Part shown: positions 1 to 8,764 of the stretch, piece by piece | How positions within the stretch are numbered: position 1 is the first letter of the stretch | Layout: each line of letters begins with the position of its first letter | Position numbers and translations under genes: made by a program | Notes under the pieces: generated by a model | Database searches by the model: none | Told to the model about the DNA's origin: nothing | What the model saw: the letters and a program-made list of their open reading frames with translations, nothing else | Assembly (NCBI GenBank): GCA_965203725.1 | Contig: CBDBDH010000003.1 | Span: 248,001-312,000, forward strand | Length of the DNA: 64,000 nucleotides | Source of the DNA: WTFY01 sp965203725 | Lineage (GTDB): Bacteria > Pseudomonadota > Gammaproteobacteria > UBA4575 | Direction: 5' to 3'

Positions 1-668
1 CATCCGAAATCGTGGCCAGTGCGATCCAGGACTACCAGTACGGCATGGTGGTGGGCGAGACCACGTTTGGCAAGGGGACCGTCCAGCAACTGATTGACCT
101 GAACAGCTTCGACCCGGTGGCCAAGGCCGGGCTCGGGCAGTTGAAAACCACGATTGCGCAATACTTCCGGATCAACGGCAACAGCACGCAGCACAAGGGC
201 GTCGTACCGGATATCAATTTCCAGACCATCTATGCGAACGAGGAGTTTGGCGAGCGTGCGCTGGAAAATGCCCTGCCGTGGAGTTCCATTTCCGCAATCC
301 GACACCCCTACGGCATAGTGGACCAGCAGATCGTCGACGCAGCCGTGGACCTGCACAAGTCGCGCATCCGAGAGGATGAGAAATACAGCCTGCTGATGGA
401 GATGATCCAGCTCGACTATGAACTGAGAAACAAGAGCTCGATCTCGCTGCTCGAGTCCATCCGCAAGAAAGAGCACGAGCAGGCCGAGGCGGTGCGTGCC
501 AACCGTGACCGCTTGCTGAAAACCACGCCCGCCCCGTCCGTCGAGGGCGAGGAAGGGGAAGAGGAATTTGTGGACGTGCTGCTGGAGGAAACCGCGCATA
601 TCGCAGCGGACCTGGCGAGGCTGCTGGAGGCCCAGCAGGCCAGCGCCTTCGGCGAGCGCAGTTTCTAG
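1..668 (+). CDS. prc: C-terminal part of tail-specific periplasmic protease Tsp/Prc (5' end outside window)
   Basis: The frame is open to the left edge, so only the C-terminal ~222 residues are present. The first residues read SEIVASAIQDY, followed by VVGETTFGKGTVQQ. This is the S41 catalytic core of Tsp, with the conserved Asp (in IQDY) and the catalytic Lys (in FGKG). By alignment with E. coli Tsp, the nucleophilic Ser lies one or two codons beyond the left edge. The charged C-terminal part (DLHKSRIREDEKYSLL and a Glu-rich stretch) matches the Tsp tail domain rather than short CtpA proteins. The family degrades misfolded or tagged periplasmic proteins and processes lipoproteins and murein hydrolases. 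It converges on the TraB-like gene 3 bp downstream. Confidence 0.9.
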   Translation, partial: SEIVASAIQDYQYGMVVGETTFGKGTVQQLIDLNSFDPVAKAGLGQLKTTIAQYFRINGNSTQHKGVVPDINFQTIYANEEFGERALENALPWSSISAIRHPYGIVDQQIVDAAVDLHKSRIREDEKYSLLMEMIQLDYELRNKSSISLLESIRKKEHEQAEAVRANRDRLLKTTPAPSVEGEEGEEEFVDVLLEETAHIAADLARLLEAQQASAFGERSF

Positions 669-671
669 CGA

Positions 672-1853
672 TCAGAGCAGCTGTCCGAAAATCCTGAACC
701 CCGCCACATACGTTCCGATCGCAGAACCCAGAGTACTCAGTACGAATACCAGCAGTGTCTTGGCGACCGCATTCTTGCGCCAGCCCGGAAATGTCGCGGT
801 GTCCTTGCGCAGTTCCCTGAAATCCCGGACCGTGGGCTTGCGAACGGCCAGTTCGACCGCAGCCGTGACCATGCCCGCGCCGATCGTGGGGTTCAGGGAG
901 GTGATCGGTGCAGCCACAAAGGCCGTGCCCACCGTCACCGGGTGTGCACCGGCAATGGCCGCGCCCAGCGCGGACAGGCTGCCATTGATGAGGACCCACT
1001 GCCAGACAAGCTTCCAGCCCAGTTCCGGGCTTTCCCGGAAACCGAAGTAAAACCCGAGCCCGATCAGGATCACGATGATCCACGGGATGAATTTGGGCCA
1101 CGATTTTTTGGGGCGAACCGCATCCAGCTGTTCGATGAGTGCAGGCACATCCAGGGCCTCGTCTTTCAGGTAGCTCGTCATGCCTTTCAGGTGGCCGGCC
1201 CCGACCACCGCGAGAATGCGCTTGCCCGGATGCGTTTCAAGAGTTTGCTGGATTCTTGCCGCCATGTAGCGGTCGCGCTCGTCGATCAGCGGGACGGACA
1301 GCTCCCGGCTTTGTTCCGAGAACTGCGTGAACGCGATTTCGAGGACGTCCCCGGCCTTCATCTGCTCGATTTCCTCTTCGGATATTTTCTGGCGCATCAG
1401 CGCGCCCATGAACAACCCGGCCACCAGGTACGCGCGTTTCCAGAACGACATGTTCCGGTAGACCCGGTTGAGCGTGATCCCGACTTCCCGGTCGATCAGC
1501 ACGACGGGCAGCCCCAGCGCAGCGGCTTCCAGGATCGCGGTCTTCATCTCCAGGCCCAGTTCCACCCCCAGTTGCTCCGCCATTCTCTGCTGGTAGGCGC
1601 CAAGGGCCAGGTGCGCCGTCACCAGGTTGGCCCGGCCCTGGCGGAGCACCGCGAACAGGTCCATCTCGGCCAGTCGCTCCGGGTGCATCAGCGAGTTGCG
1701 CCGGCTCTGGCACAGCTCGATGCAAACGACATCGAATTCCCTTGAGCGAATCATGTCCCGGACCGCTTCGGCGCTGGCGCGCGAGACGTGCGCCGTACCC
1801 AGCAGCGTGACACTGCCCTCGCCGAGACGCAGGGACTGCAGCGGCTCGCTCAC
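672..1853 (-). CDS. TraB/PrgY (GumN-like) family membrane protein
   Basis: This 393-residue protein has the TraB-family signature: GTAHVS at residues 19-24, CIELC near 44-50 with the conserved Glu, and VVGAGHLKGM near 215-225. The His and Glu residues of these motifs are conserved across the TIKI/TraB superfamily, whose members are predicted metal-dependent peptidases. Three or four hydrophobic segments follow (FIPWIIVILIGLGFYFGF; an Ala/Gly-rich pair; TLLVFVLSTLGSAIGTYVAGF), so the C-terminus is membrane-embedded, as in bacterial and archaeal TraB proteins. The start is GTG with GGGAG just upstream. The enterococcal homologue limits pheromone signalling, but the role in proteobacteria is not established and I assign none. 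Confidence 0.8.
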   Translation of the reverse strand: MSEPLQSLRLGEGSVTLLGTAHVSRASAEAVRDMIRSREFDVVCIELCQSRRNSLMHPERLAEMDLFAVLRQGRANLVTAHLALGAYQQRMAEQLGVELGLEMKTAILEAAALGLPVVLIDREVGITLNRVYRNMSFWKRAYLVAGLFMGALMRQKISEEEIEQMKAGDVLEIAFTQFSEQSRELSVPLIDERDRYMAARIQQTLETHPGKRILAVVGAGHLKGMTSYLKDEALDVPALIEQLDAVRPKKSWPKFIPWIIVILIGLGFYFGFRESPELGWKLVWQWVLINGSLSALGAAIAGAHPVTVGTAFVAAPITSLNPTIGAGMVTAAVELAVRKPTVRDFRELRKDTATFPGWRKNAVAKTLLVFVLSTLGSAIGTYVAGFRIFGQLL

Positions 1854-1916
1854 GGCTCCCGGGGGTCCAGGATCGCAAGAACCGGGGTAATGAAATTACG
1901 GAGAATTATGCTGTTA

Positions 1917-2273
1917 CTATTTGTATTCATTATATTTCTTCGAACTTCCCTTCACCTTGTCTTTTGGATAGCGCTGCTGGTTCAGGGCGATCTTGTGCCG
2001 CGTGGCTTCCAACAGGTTCACTTCCAGGCGGTCGGCCAGGCGCAGCAGGAAGATGAAGATATCGGCCATTTCCGACGCCACCGCCGCGTGCTTTCCCGCG
2101 TCCAGACGCGCACTCTGCTCCTCGGTCATCCACTGGAAATGCTCCACCAGCTCGGCGGCCTCCACCGACAGGGCCATGCTGAGGTTCTTGGGGCTGTGGA
2201 ACTGTTCCCAGTCCCGCACCCTTGCAAACTCCCGCAGCTCCCGTTTCAGTTCATCCAGGGGTTGTTCGCTCAT
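1917..2273 (-). CDS. MazG-like nucleotide pyrophosphohydrolase
   Basis: The product is 118 residues and all-alpha in appearance. It has the metal-binding pattern of the MazG/dCTPase superfamily: E38-A-A-E41-L-V-E44, then E68-M-A-D71. The sequence resembles short, single-domain MazG-like (RS21-C6/dCTPase type) enzymes that hydrolyse (d)NTPs or modified dCTP to monophosphate and pyrophosphate. I chose the ATG at 2273 because an AAGGAGGAGGG purine tract (2283-2293) sits about 9 nt upstream. An in-frame ATG at 2282 touches that tract and is less likely. The C-terminus is Lys-rich. The neighbour moeB is on the same strand but has its own start. The precise substrate cannot be read from sequence. 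Confidence 0.8.
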   Translation of the reverse strand: MSEQPLDELKRELREFARVRDWEQFHSPKNLSMALSVEAAELVEHFQWMTEEQSARLDAGKHAAVASEMADIFIFLLRLADRLEVNLLEATRHKIALNQQRYPKDKVKGSSKKYNEYK

Positions 2274-2405
2274 TCTGTTCATCCCTCCTCCTTCCTGCCC
2301 CGGCTTGCCCGCCAGGAACCTTCTCTGCAGCCGCGTCGACTTCATCCGGAGTCGGGCCGTCTCCCGCGTCTCGAATGCCCTCGGCAGGCTGTATGAATTT
2401 TCGAT

Positions 2406-3173
2406 CTATCCTGCACATGTCGGGCACTGGGGGTCCTTGTTGATGTTCACGCAATGCCATTCCATATTCAGGGCGTCCACCAGCAGCATCCGGTCGGCAA
2501 GCGTTTGGCCCGTATCCAGCAGCAACTTGATCGCTTCGGTCGCCTGCAGGCATCCGATCAGTCCGGCCACCGAGCCGAGGATGCCGGTCTGCGTACAGCT
2601 TTCCTCGAGATCCCCCAGGTCCGGGTACAGGCACCGGTAGCAGGCACTGTCCCCGTGCATGGTAAACACCATCACCTGGCCCTCAAACCGGATGGCCGCA
2701 CCGACCACCAGGGGTGTGCCGGTGTCCACGCAGGCCTCGTTGATGGCGAAGCGCGCCGCGAAATTGTCCGTCGCATCCAGCACCAGGTCGGCCTTCGCGA
2801 CTTCCTGCCTGAGTCTCGCCCCGGACAGCGCCGCATCGATCGTGTGCACCGCGGTCTGCGCATTCAGTGAGGCCAGGGTCCGGTTTGCCGCCGTGACCTT
2901 TTCATCGCCGACGTCGTCGCTGCGAAAGATGATCTGTCTTTGCAGGTTGGATGCATCGACGCTGTCCGGGTCAACCAGCGTCAGCTCGCCGACGCCGCTG
3001 CCGGCAAGATACATGGCCGCAGGGGAACCGATGCCCCCGACTCCGAACAGCAGCACGTGCGAGGCAAGCAGTTTCTGCTGGCCCGCAATGTCAATCTGGG
3101 GCAGCAGGATCTGGCGGCTGTAACGCAGCAGCTCCCGGTCGCCCAGCTCCGGGCTGTTGACCTCCCGGTTCAC
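2406..3173 (-). CDS. moeB: Molybdopterin-synthase adenylyltransferase MoeB (ThiF/HesA family)
   Basis: E1-like enzyme of 255 residues that adenylates the C-terminal glycine of MoaD (or ThiS-like carriers) so that sulfur can be added. Visible are the nucleotide-binding glycine loop GVGGIG (44-49), DPDSVDASNLQRQ (68-80), DATDN (133-137), the zinc cysteines CYRC (178/181) and CPTC (250/253), and C193 in ESCTQTG. There is no C-terminal rhodanese domain, so it is the short MoeB type rather than MoeZ. The start appears to be GTG. It lies beside a DUF1244 gene on the same strand, and mobA/mobB start about 0.5 kb away in the other direction, giving a small molybdenum-cofactor neighbourhood. ThiF activity cannot be excluded. 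Confidence 0.88.
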   Translation of the reverse strand: MNREVNSPELGDRELLRYSRQILLPQIDIAGQQKLLASHVLLFGVGGIGSPAAMYLAGSGVGELTLVDPDSVDASNLQRQIIFRSDDVGDEKVTAANRTLASLNAQTAVHTIDAALSGARLRQEVAKADLVLDATDNFAARFAINEACVDTGTPLVVGAAIRFEGQVMVFTMHGDSACYRCLYPDLGDLEESCTQTGILGSVAGLIGCLQATEAIKLLLDTGQTLADRMLLVDALNMEWHCVNINKDPQCPTCAG

Positions 3174-3198
3174 TTCGGCCTAGCCTGCGAACATGAGG

Positions 3199-3516
3199 TC
3201 AATTCTCCCCGCGCCGCGCCCGGCCTTCAGCGAATGCCCTTTTCTGCTCGGCGCTCGCCTCTTTCTGGTAGCGAGACTTCCAGTCCGCGTAGGGCATTCC
3301 GTACACCGTTTCCCGGGCCTGCTCATAGTCGACCTCGATGCCTTTCTCCCGGGCCGCCGCCACGTACCATTTGGAGAGGCAGTTGCGGCAAAAATCCGCC
3401 AGGTTCATCAGGTCGATGTTCTGCACCTCGGTTTTTTCACGCAGGTGTTCGACCAGCCTGCGGTATACGGCGGCTTCGATTTCCAAACGCTCCTGATGGC
3501 TGACCGGATCACTCAT
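3199..3516 (-). CDS. DUF1244 family protein
   Basis: Small soluble protein of 105 residues containing the family hallmark stretch FCRNCLSKWY with two cysteines, and a Glu/Arg-rich helical C-terminus. DUF1244 proteins are widespread in proteobacteria and have no established function. The ATG start has GGGGAG six bases upstream. It lies 25 bp upstream of moeB on the same strand and may be co-transcribed with it. That adjacency alone does not justify a molybdenum-cofactor role. Confidence 0.8.
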   Translation of the reverse strand: MSDPVSHQERLEIEAAVYRRLVEHLREKTEVQNIDLMNLADFCRNCLSKWYVAAAREKGIEVDYEQARETVYGMPYADWKSRYQKEASAEQKRAFAEGRARRGEN

Positions 3517-3649
3517 TCTGTTCTCCCCGATTGTAAGAATCCTGCAGGTCGCGGATGAACGTCCCCGCTGGCAGACGCCCTGCCCTGCATGCCGTGCACC
3601 TCCCTGCCGGCGCCCGTACGCGGCACAGGCCGGTCCGGGGATGCCCCTC

Positions 3650-3658
3650 TGCTATTAT
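3650..3658 (+). promoter_or_regulatory. Possible extended -10 promoter upstream of mobA
   Basis: TGcTATTAT matches the extended -10 pattern TGnTATAAT with one mismatch and lies 55 bp before the mobA GTG codon. No good -35 box is visible at the usual distance, which extended -10 promoters tolerate. The 3517-3712 interval is the divergent space between the DUF1244 gene and mobA. Confidence 0.35.
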
Positions 3659-3712
3659 ATTTGTATTTGGCGAAAGGTTTCATGAGATTCTTCGGGCTTC
3701 AGGGGTGCGCCG

Positions 3713-4315
3713 GTGGGCAGGCATAGAATTACCGGCCTTGTCCTCGCAGGGGGGCGCGCAAGGCGCATGGGAGGCCGGGACAAGGGGCTCGTCGAGGTCA
3801 ACCGCCAGGCCATGATCGCGCATGTCCTGCGCGCCCTTCGCCCCCAGGTCTCGGAAATCATGATCAATGCGAACCGCAACCACGACGCGTACCGGAAATA
3901 CGGATATCCGCTGGTGTCCGATGAGCTGGCCGGCTTCCAGGGCCCGCTCGCCGGCATGGCAGCGGCCATGAACCGGGTATCGAGCGACTACCTGTTCACC
4001 TGCCCCTGTGACGGGCCCTTGCTGCCGGGGGATGTCGTCGCGCGCCTGTATACGGCCCTGGATGAGCAGGATGCACAGATCGGCGTGGTGCATGACGGCG
4101 ACCGGTTGCAACCGGTCTGCGCCCTCATCGATTGCAGGCTCAGACACAGCCTGCAGGCGTATCTGCGCGGCGAGGACCGCAAGATCGAACACTGGTATCG
4201 CAATCACAGGCTCATCCAGGTCGACTTCAGTGACAAGAAACACTGTTTTCGAAATGCCAACACGCCGCAGGAACTGGATGCGCTGTCCCGGCACCTCGGG
4301 GACTCCCCGGCGTGA
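3713..4315 (+). CDS. mobA: Molybdenum cofactor guanylyltransferase MobA
   Basis: A 200-residue nucleotidyltransferase with the MobA signature LAGGRARRMGGRDKGL (residues 11-26), the GTP-binding lysine in DKGL, GPLAGM in the middle and the metal-binding PCDGPLL motif near residue 98. It transfers GMP from GTP to Mo-molybdopterin to make the bis-MGD cofactor of DMSO-reductase-family enzymes such as nitrate reductases and formate dehydrogenases. The start is GTG, with AGGGG at 3701-3705. The gene overlaps mobB by 4 bp (GTGA), so the two are translationally coupled. A bis-MGD enzyme must be encoded elsewhere; none is in the window. Confidence 0.92.
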   Translation: MGRHRITGLVLAGGRARRMGGRDKGLVEVNRQAMIAHVLRALRPQVSEIMINANRNHDAYRKYGYPLVSDELAGFQGPLAGMAAAMNRVSSDYLFTCPCDGPLLPGDVVARLYTALDEQDAQIGVVHDGDRLQPVCALIDCRLRHSLQAYLRGEDRKIEHWYRNHRLIQVDFSDKKHCFRNANTPQELDALSRHLGDSPA

Positions 4316-4863
4316 CGGAGCGCATCGAATGCGCCAAACCGGTCCTCGGGCTGTGCGCCTACAGCGGGTCCGGCAAGACGACGCTGCTGGAGAAGCTGCT
4401 GCCGGTGCTGCGCGCGCGCAGGCTGAACGTCGCCGTCATCAAGCACGCGCACCATTCCTTCGACATCGATCATCCGGACAAGGACAGCTTCAAGATCCGC
4501 AAGGCCGGCGCCCGGCAGGTGCTGATCTCTTCGCAAAAACGCTGGGCGCTGATACACGAGATGGCCCCGGAGGAGACCGAGCTGTCGCTTCAGGAGGCCC
4601 TGGCGCGGATCGATCCGGGCAGCATCGACCTGGTCATCGTGGAAGGCTTCAAGGCGGCGCCCGTCAGCAAGATCGAGATTCACCGCCCGGCGCTCGGCAA
4701 ACCCCTGATGGCCGCGACCGACCGCCATGTCATTGCCATCGCGACCGATGAGCCGGAGCACATGCAGGCTTCCCTGCCGCTGCTGGCCCTGAATGATCCT
4801 GGGCAGGTTGCGGACTTTATCGAGCAGTTTATCGCCCGGCAGGCCAATAAAGGCGAAATCTGA
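4312..4863 (+). CDS. mobB: Molybdopterin-guanine dinucleotide biosynthesis adaptor MobB
   Basis: P-loop GTPase of 183 residues with Walker A AYSGSGKTT (16-24), the MobB-specific KHAHHSFDID (44-53) and VIVEGFK around residue 107. MobB binds GTP and MobA and helps, but is not essential for, MGD attachment. The GTG start overlaps the mobA stop, indicating a two-gene operon. The length agrees with standalone MobB proteins; no MoeA or MobA domain is fused. Confidence 0.92.
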   Translation: MTERIECAKPVLGLCAYSGSGKTTLLEKLLPVLRARRLNVAVIKHAHHSFDIDHPDKDSFKIRKAGARQVLISSQKRWALIHEMAPEETELSLQEALARIDPGSIDLVIVEGFKAAPVSKIEIHRPALGKPLMAATDRHVIAIATDEPEHMQASLPLLALNDPGQVADFIEQFIARQANKGEI

Positions 4864-4885
4864 CCCTCTACTCATTCGTTATAAA

Positions 4886-4894
4886 TGCTATAAT
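4886..4894 (+). promoter_or_regulatory. Extended -10 promoter candidate for gltA
   Basis: TGcTATAAT is a perfect extended -10 element. It lies 217 bp before the gltA ATG, in the 248 bp gap after mobB. No convincing -35 box is seen. A start here would give a leader of roughly 210 nt. Confidence 0.5.
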
Positions 4895-5111
4895 TAGGGT
4901 TTATAAGAACAGAACGTTGCTTGCTGTAGCAGCAAAGCGCCATAACGACATCTTGTTTGGCAAAAGGCGTTCAGACGATTGAAGCCAGTCTGTTCGTAGA
5001 GTGCCGGGACCACGCTGAATTTTCTTCCAGGAAGACAGAGGCCGACCCTGTCGCTTGTGAATGGCCTGTACACGGACACTTTTCGTAACAACCACAAGGA
5101 ATTGACCTCTC

Positions 5112-6419
5112 ATGGCAGAGCGAACCGTAACGGTAACCGACAACACGACCGGAAAGGCGGTTGAATTGCCTGTGCTGGAGGGCACCAACGGCCCCCGCAC
5201 CATCGATATTGGAAAGCTGTACAAGAGCCTGGGCTATTTCACCTATGACCCGGGCTTCGTCTCCACGGCCAGTTGCGACAGCCGTATTACGTTCATCGAC
5301 GGCGAACAGGGCCTGCTGCGCTACCGGGGCTATCCGATCGAACAGCTGGCCGAGCACAGCACCTTCCTGGAAGTCTGCTACCTGCTCCTGCATGGCGAGC
5401 TTCCGAACAAGGACGCCTTTGACGCCTTCGAGGAACGGCTGAAGATGCATACCCTGCTCGATGAAAAGATGCGCCGCTTCTACCTGGGGTTTCACAACAA
5501 CTCGCACCCGATGGCGATGATGGTGGCCACGGTGGGTGCGATGTCCGCCTTTTACCATGACGAGGTCGACGTGCTGGAAGCCGCCTCCAGGGAGGCGGCC
5601 GCCTACCGCCTGATCGCCAAGGTGCCGACCATGGCCGCCTGGGTCTACAAGTACACCGTGGGCCAGCCCTTCATCTACCCGGACAACCGTTTCGATTATG
5701 TCTCGAATTTCCTTTACATGATGTTCGGGCTTCCCCCCGTAAACTACCTTCCGAGCCCCTCTTTCGTGCGGGCCATGGACCTGATCCTGATCCTGCACGC
5801 CGACCACGAGCAAAATGCCTCTACCTCCACCGTACGGCTGGCCGGCAGCTCGGGAGCCAATCCCTATGCCGCGTTATCGGCCGGCATCAGTTCGCTGTGG
5901 GGGCCGGCGCACGGCGGGGCCAACGAGGCGGTCATCAACATGCTCGAGGACATCGTGCAGTCCGACAAGGATATCGGCTACTACATCGAACGGGCCAAGG
6001 ACAAGCAGTCCCCGTTCCGGCTGATGGGATTTGGCCACCGGGTCTACAAGAACTACGATCCGCGCGCCAAGATCATCCGGGAAGTCTGTCACCAGCTGCT
6101 CGGCGAACTCGGCGAGGACAACCCCAACCGGCCCCTGTTCGACACCGCCATGGAACTCGAGCGTATTGCCCTGGAAGACGACTACTTCATTGAGCGCAAG
6201 CTGTACCCGAACGTGGACTTCTACTCCGGGATCATCTTGCGCGCCATGGGCATCCCTCTGAACATGTTCACGGTGATCTTCGCCCTGGCGCGTACGGTCG
6301 GCTGGGTCTCCCACTGGAAGGAGCACATGAGCGACCCGCAGGCCCGTATCGGGCGTCCCCGCCAGTTGTACACGGGTGAGGACCAGCGCGACTACGTGCA
6401 CATCGACGAGCGCGACTAG
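5112..6419 (+). CDS. gltA: Citrate synthase (type II, proteobacterial)
   Basis: Enzyme of 435 residues condensing oxaloacetate and acetyl-CoA, the entry step of the TCA cycle. The catalytic segments are intact: LHADHEQNASTSTVR (first His, near 226), GFGHRVYKNYDPRAK (second His, near 305), the catalytic Asp in the DDYFIERKLYPNVDFYSG region, and RPRQLYTG near the end. The length and the N-terminal beta-rich domain (residues 1-60) are those of the hexameric, NADH-sensitive GltA type, although allostery cannot be confirmed from sequence. Its stop overlaps the convergent metX stop by 4 bp, leaving no room for a separate terminator. Confidence 0.96.
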   Translation: MAERTVTVTDNTTGKAVELPVLEGTNGPRTIDIGKLYKSLGYFTYDPGFVSTASCDSRITFIDGEQGLLRYRGYPIEQLAEHSTFLEVCYLLLHGELPNKDAFDAFEERLKMHTLLDEKMRRFYLGFHNNSHPMAMMVATVGAMSAFYHDEVDVLEAASREAAAYRLIAKVPTMAAWVYKYTVGQPFIYPDNRFDYVSNFLYMMFGLPPVNYLPSPSFVRAMDLILILHADHEQNASTSTVRLAGSSGANPYAALSAGISSLWGPAHGGANEAVINMLEDIVQSDKDIGYYIERAKDKQSPFRLMGFGHRVYKNYDPRAKIIREVCHQLLGELGEDNPNRPLFDTAMELERIALEDDYFIERKLYPNVDFYSGIILRAMGIPLNMFTVIFALARTVGWVSHWKEHMSDPQARIGRPRQLYTGEDQRDYVHIDERD

Positions 6420-7576
6420 CCGATCCCGGCAAAGAATTCCTTCAGTACCGGCGCGAAGTTCGCTTCGTCGATCAAAAACGAGTCGTGGCCCTGAATGGAG
6501 GGCAGGCGCACGAACCTGACATCGCAGCCGGCCTTGTTGATGCCGTGATAGATCTCCTCTTGCTGCTTGACGGGGAAAAGAATGTCCGTCTCCACCCCGA
6601 CCACCAGGGTCCGGATGGAGTGGATCTTGGCCAGTCCCGCATTCACGGATCCTCCGTGCTCGGCGACATCGAACCAGTCCATGGCCCTCGACAGGTACAG
6701 GTAGCTGTTGGCGTCGAAGGCATCCACAAACTTGTGGGCATTGTAATCCAGGTAAGATTCGACCTCGAACTCGATGCCGAACCGGTTTTCGTCCTTGCGC
6801 GCGGGTTCCACCCGCGCACGGTTGAAACGCTGGTTCCATTCCTCGCCCGCCCGGTAGGACACCAGGCCGATCTTCCTGGCCAGGACCATGCCGTCCTTGG
6901 GTTCCTGGTCCGGTTCATAATGCCCGCCCTGCCAGGCGGGATCGCAGCGCACGATTTCGCGCTGGATGGAACGCATGGCGATGGCGAGCGGCAGGGAGCG
7001 GCAGGCCGAGGAGATGGTGACGAGATTGCCCACTTCATCGGGGTACAGCAGCGCATAGGCCAGCGAGGTCATGCCTCCCATGGACGATCCCACAACCGCG
7101 CACAGATGGTCGACCTCCAGTTCCTGGAGGGCATGGTGGCCGGCCTTGGCGATGTCCTCGATCGTGAGGTCGGGAAAGTCCAGGCCGTACGACCGGCCGG
7201 TTGCGGGGTTGATCGAGCCGGGCCCGGTCGTGCCGAAGCAGCCTCCCAGGGAGTTGACGCACACCACGAAAAAACGGTTCGTGTCGATCGGCTTGCCCGG
7301 CCCGATCATGTACTCCCACCAGCCCGGTGACGGATCCTCGGCGGACGAGCAGGCATGCGCCGTCGGTGACAGGCCGGTAAAGACCAGTACCGCATTGTCG
7401 CGCATCTCCGAGAGCTTGCCCCAGGCCTCGTAGGCCACCACCACCTCGGGCAGGGCTCCGCCGCGGCGCATGTGGAAGTCCGTCGTGCCGTAATCGCCGT
7501 GCAGTTCCACGAAGCGGGTGCCCGGCGGCGTCCAGCGGGATGCAGGTTCCAGTGTCTTTGCTGTACTCATGGCCAT
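6416..7576 (-). CDS. metX: Homoserine O-acyltransferase MetX
   Basis: Alpha/beta-hydrolase of 386 residues that acylates homoserine in methionine synthesis. Seen are NSLGGCFGTTGP (108-119, the MetX signature), the nucleophile elbow VGSSMGG with S165, DILFPV with the acidic triad member, and IQGHDSFL with the catalytic His. Members of this family use acetyl- or succinyl-CoA; I cannot tell which from motifs alone. The start MAMSTAK at 7576 has AAGG 7 nt upstream. An in-frame extension to 7750 would run into dsbB and lacks family similarity. There is no adjacent metW, which often follows metX. Confidence 0.9.
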   Translation of the reverse strand: MAMSTAKTLEPASRWTPPGTRFVELHGDYGTTDFHMRRGGALPEVVVAYEAWGKLSEMRDNAVLVFTGLSPTAHACSSAEDPSPGWWEYMIGPGKPIDTNRFFVVCVNSLGGCFGTTGPGSINPATGRSYGLDFPDLTIEDIAKAGHHALQELEVDHLCAVVGSSMGGMTSLAYALLYPDEVGNLVTISSACRSLPLAIAMRSIQREIVRCDPAWQGGHYEPDQEPKDGMVLARKIGLVSYRAGEEWNQRFNRARVEPARKDENRFGIEFEVESYLDYNAHKFVDAFDANSYLYLSRAMDWFDVAEHGGSVNAGLAKIHSIRTLVVGVETDILFPVKQQEEIYHGINKAGCDVRFVRLPSIQGHDSFLIDEANFAPVLKEFFAGIG

Positions 7577-7629
7577 AAATGTACCTTGTTCCATTTCCGG
7601 ATGGAACATTACCAAGGGGGCGTTTCCCG

Positions 7630-8127
7630 TTAAGCTGCCTGACGCGGCCTGAGTGCGAGCAGCAGCGAGAGTGCCAGCAGCCCGGCGAACAGGACCAACG
7701 TCTGCTGCGGGATGGTGAGCCCTGCAAAGGTCCATTGCACCTGCGCGCACGAGCCCGAAGCGCTCAACACCTGCCTGAAAACCTCAAGGACCGGCAGGGT
7801 CTCCAGCATGAAATACAGGTCCGGTCCGCATTCCGGCACCTGATCCGCCGGCAGGCCCTGCAACCAAACGTGCCTGCCCGCAAGCCCGACGCCGGCAAGG
7901 CTGAGCACGCTCGCCAGTATGCCGTAGATTCTCGATCCCCAGGCACCGGGGTTGTGGACCAGGGCGAGGAGAAAGACGAGTCCGAGTGCGACCAGCACGA
8001 CCCGGTCCAGGATGCACAGGGGGCATGGATCCAGGCCCAGCACCCCTTCCAGGTAGACGATGGCAAACGAAAGCGAGGCGATACAGGCCAGCAGTCCGAG
8101 AAAATTCAGTGCGCGATCGCCCGGCAT
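7630..8127 (-). CDS. dsbB: Disulfide bond formation protein DsbB
   Basis: Inner-membrane quinone reductase of 165 residues that reoxidises DsbA. Four hydrophobic helices are evident. The first periplasmic cysteine pair is C35-P-L-C38 and the second is C100 and C127, with long hydrophilic spacing as in E. coli DsbB. It follows the mug gene on the same strand with a 9 bp gap and may be co-transcribed. A dsbA is not in the window. Confidence 0.93.
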   Translation of the reverse strand: MPGDRALNFLGLLACIASLSFAIVYLEGVLGLDPCPLCILDRVVLVALGLVFLLALVHNPGAWGSRIYGILASVLSLAGVGLAGRHVWLQGLPADQVPECGPDLYFMLETLPVLEVFRQVLSASGSCAQVQWTFAGLTIPQQTLVLFAGLLALSLLLALRPRQAA

Positions 8128-8136
8128 GCCCCAACC

Positions 8137-8679
8137 TCAGACCGGTTCCGTGCCACGAAGCACGACAGCCAGTTCCCGGTACCAGCCGGTGATGTCCTGC
8201 AGCGAGAACGCGGCGTTCGCAGGACTCGGGTTGGGGCTGACAAACACCATGGAAGGTCCGATGGCAGCGGATTGCATGCCCCAGTCCACCGGCGCATCCG
8301 CGCGCGCGGTGTGCCGGAAGAAATTCTTCGCAGCCATCTTGCCGTGAAACCAGCAGACGCGCGGTACATACTCGAGGATTTTTTCCTCCAGCACAGGCGC
8401 CCACTTCCGGTAGTCCCCCGCCCTCAGGGCCTTCGCAGAAGCCGAGGGGCGCTTGACCACATCCGTGAATCCGATCCGGTAGTGCCTGAAAAGCCTGGCC
8501 TGGAATTGCGGGCCGGGGACCACCTTCTCCGGGACCAGGCCGCTGGCGTCCAGTGCGCGCCAGAAGCGGTTTCTCGGATTGGCGAAGTAAAAGCCCTGCT
8601 CGACCGAAATCGTGGAAGGGTTGAGTCCGATGGACAGGGCTTTCAGCCCGTGATCGAGATAGTCGGGGAGTGTGTCCAT
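8137..8679 (-). CDS. mug: Mug/TDG-family mismatch-specific DNA glycosylase
   Basis: The 180-residue protein has the active-site loop GLNPSTISV (N20 in the place of the catalytic Asn of Mug), FANPRNRFWRAL, and the second motif SPNPSPANAAF near residue 155, which intercalates DNA. The family removes uracil or thymine from G:U/G:T mispairs and ethenocytosine. I chose the ATG at 8679 because it aligns with the known N-terminus; a longer frame from 8772 would overlap the divergent GloB-like gene. The Ser in NPST differs from the NPG of E. coli Mug but occurs in relatives. A second, unrelated uracil-DNA glycosylase lies at 21.8-22.5 kb. Confidence 0.87.
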   Translation of the reverse strand: MDTLPDYLDHGLKALSIGLNPSTISVEQGFYFANPRNRFWRALDASGLVPEKVVPGPQFQARLFRHYRIGFTDVVKRPSASAKALRAGDYRKWAPVLEEKILEYVPRVCWFHGKMAAKNFFRHTARADAPVDWGMQSAAIGPSMVFVSPNPSPANAAFSLQDITGWYRELAVVLRGTEPV

Positions 8680-8764
8680 ACGGTGTGCGAACGGGTGTCG
8701 TTTGAGGTATCGCGGCGCATCCGATACCCTATACCCTGATTCGTATGTCAAAGTAAATGCCCTC

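Noticed and set aside
214..1101. Large antisense ORF over the Tsp/TraB junction
   Set aside because: It overlaps two well-supported genes in another frame and has low-complexity, Arg/Pro-rich shadow composition.
6416..7750. metX start at 7750
   Set aside because: The extra residues overlap dsbB and have no MetX similarity; ATG at 7576 has a proper ribosome binding site.
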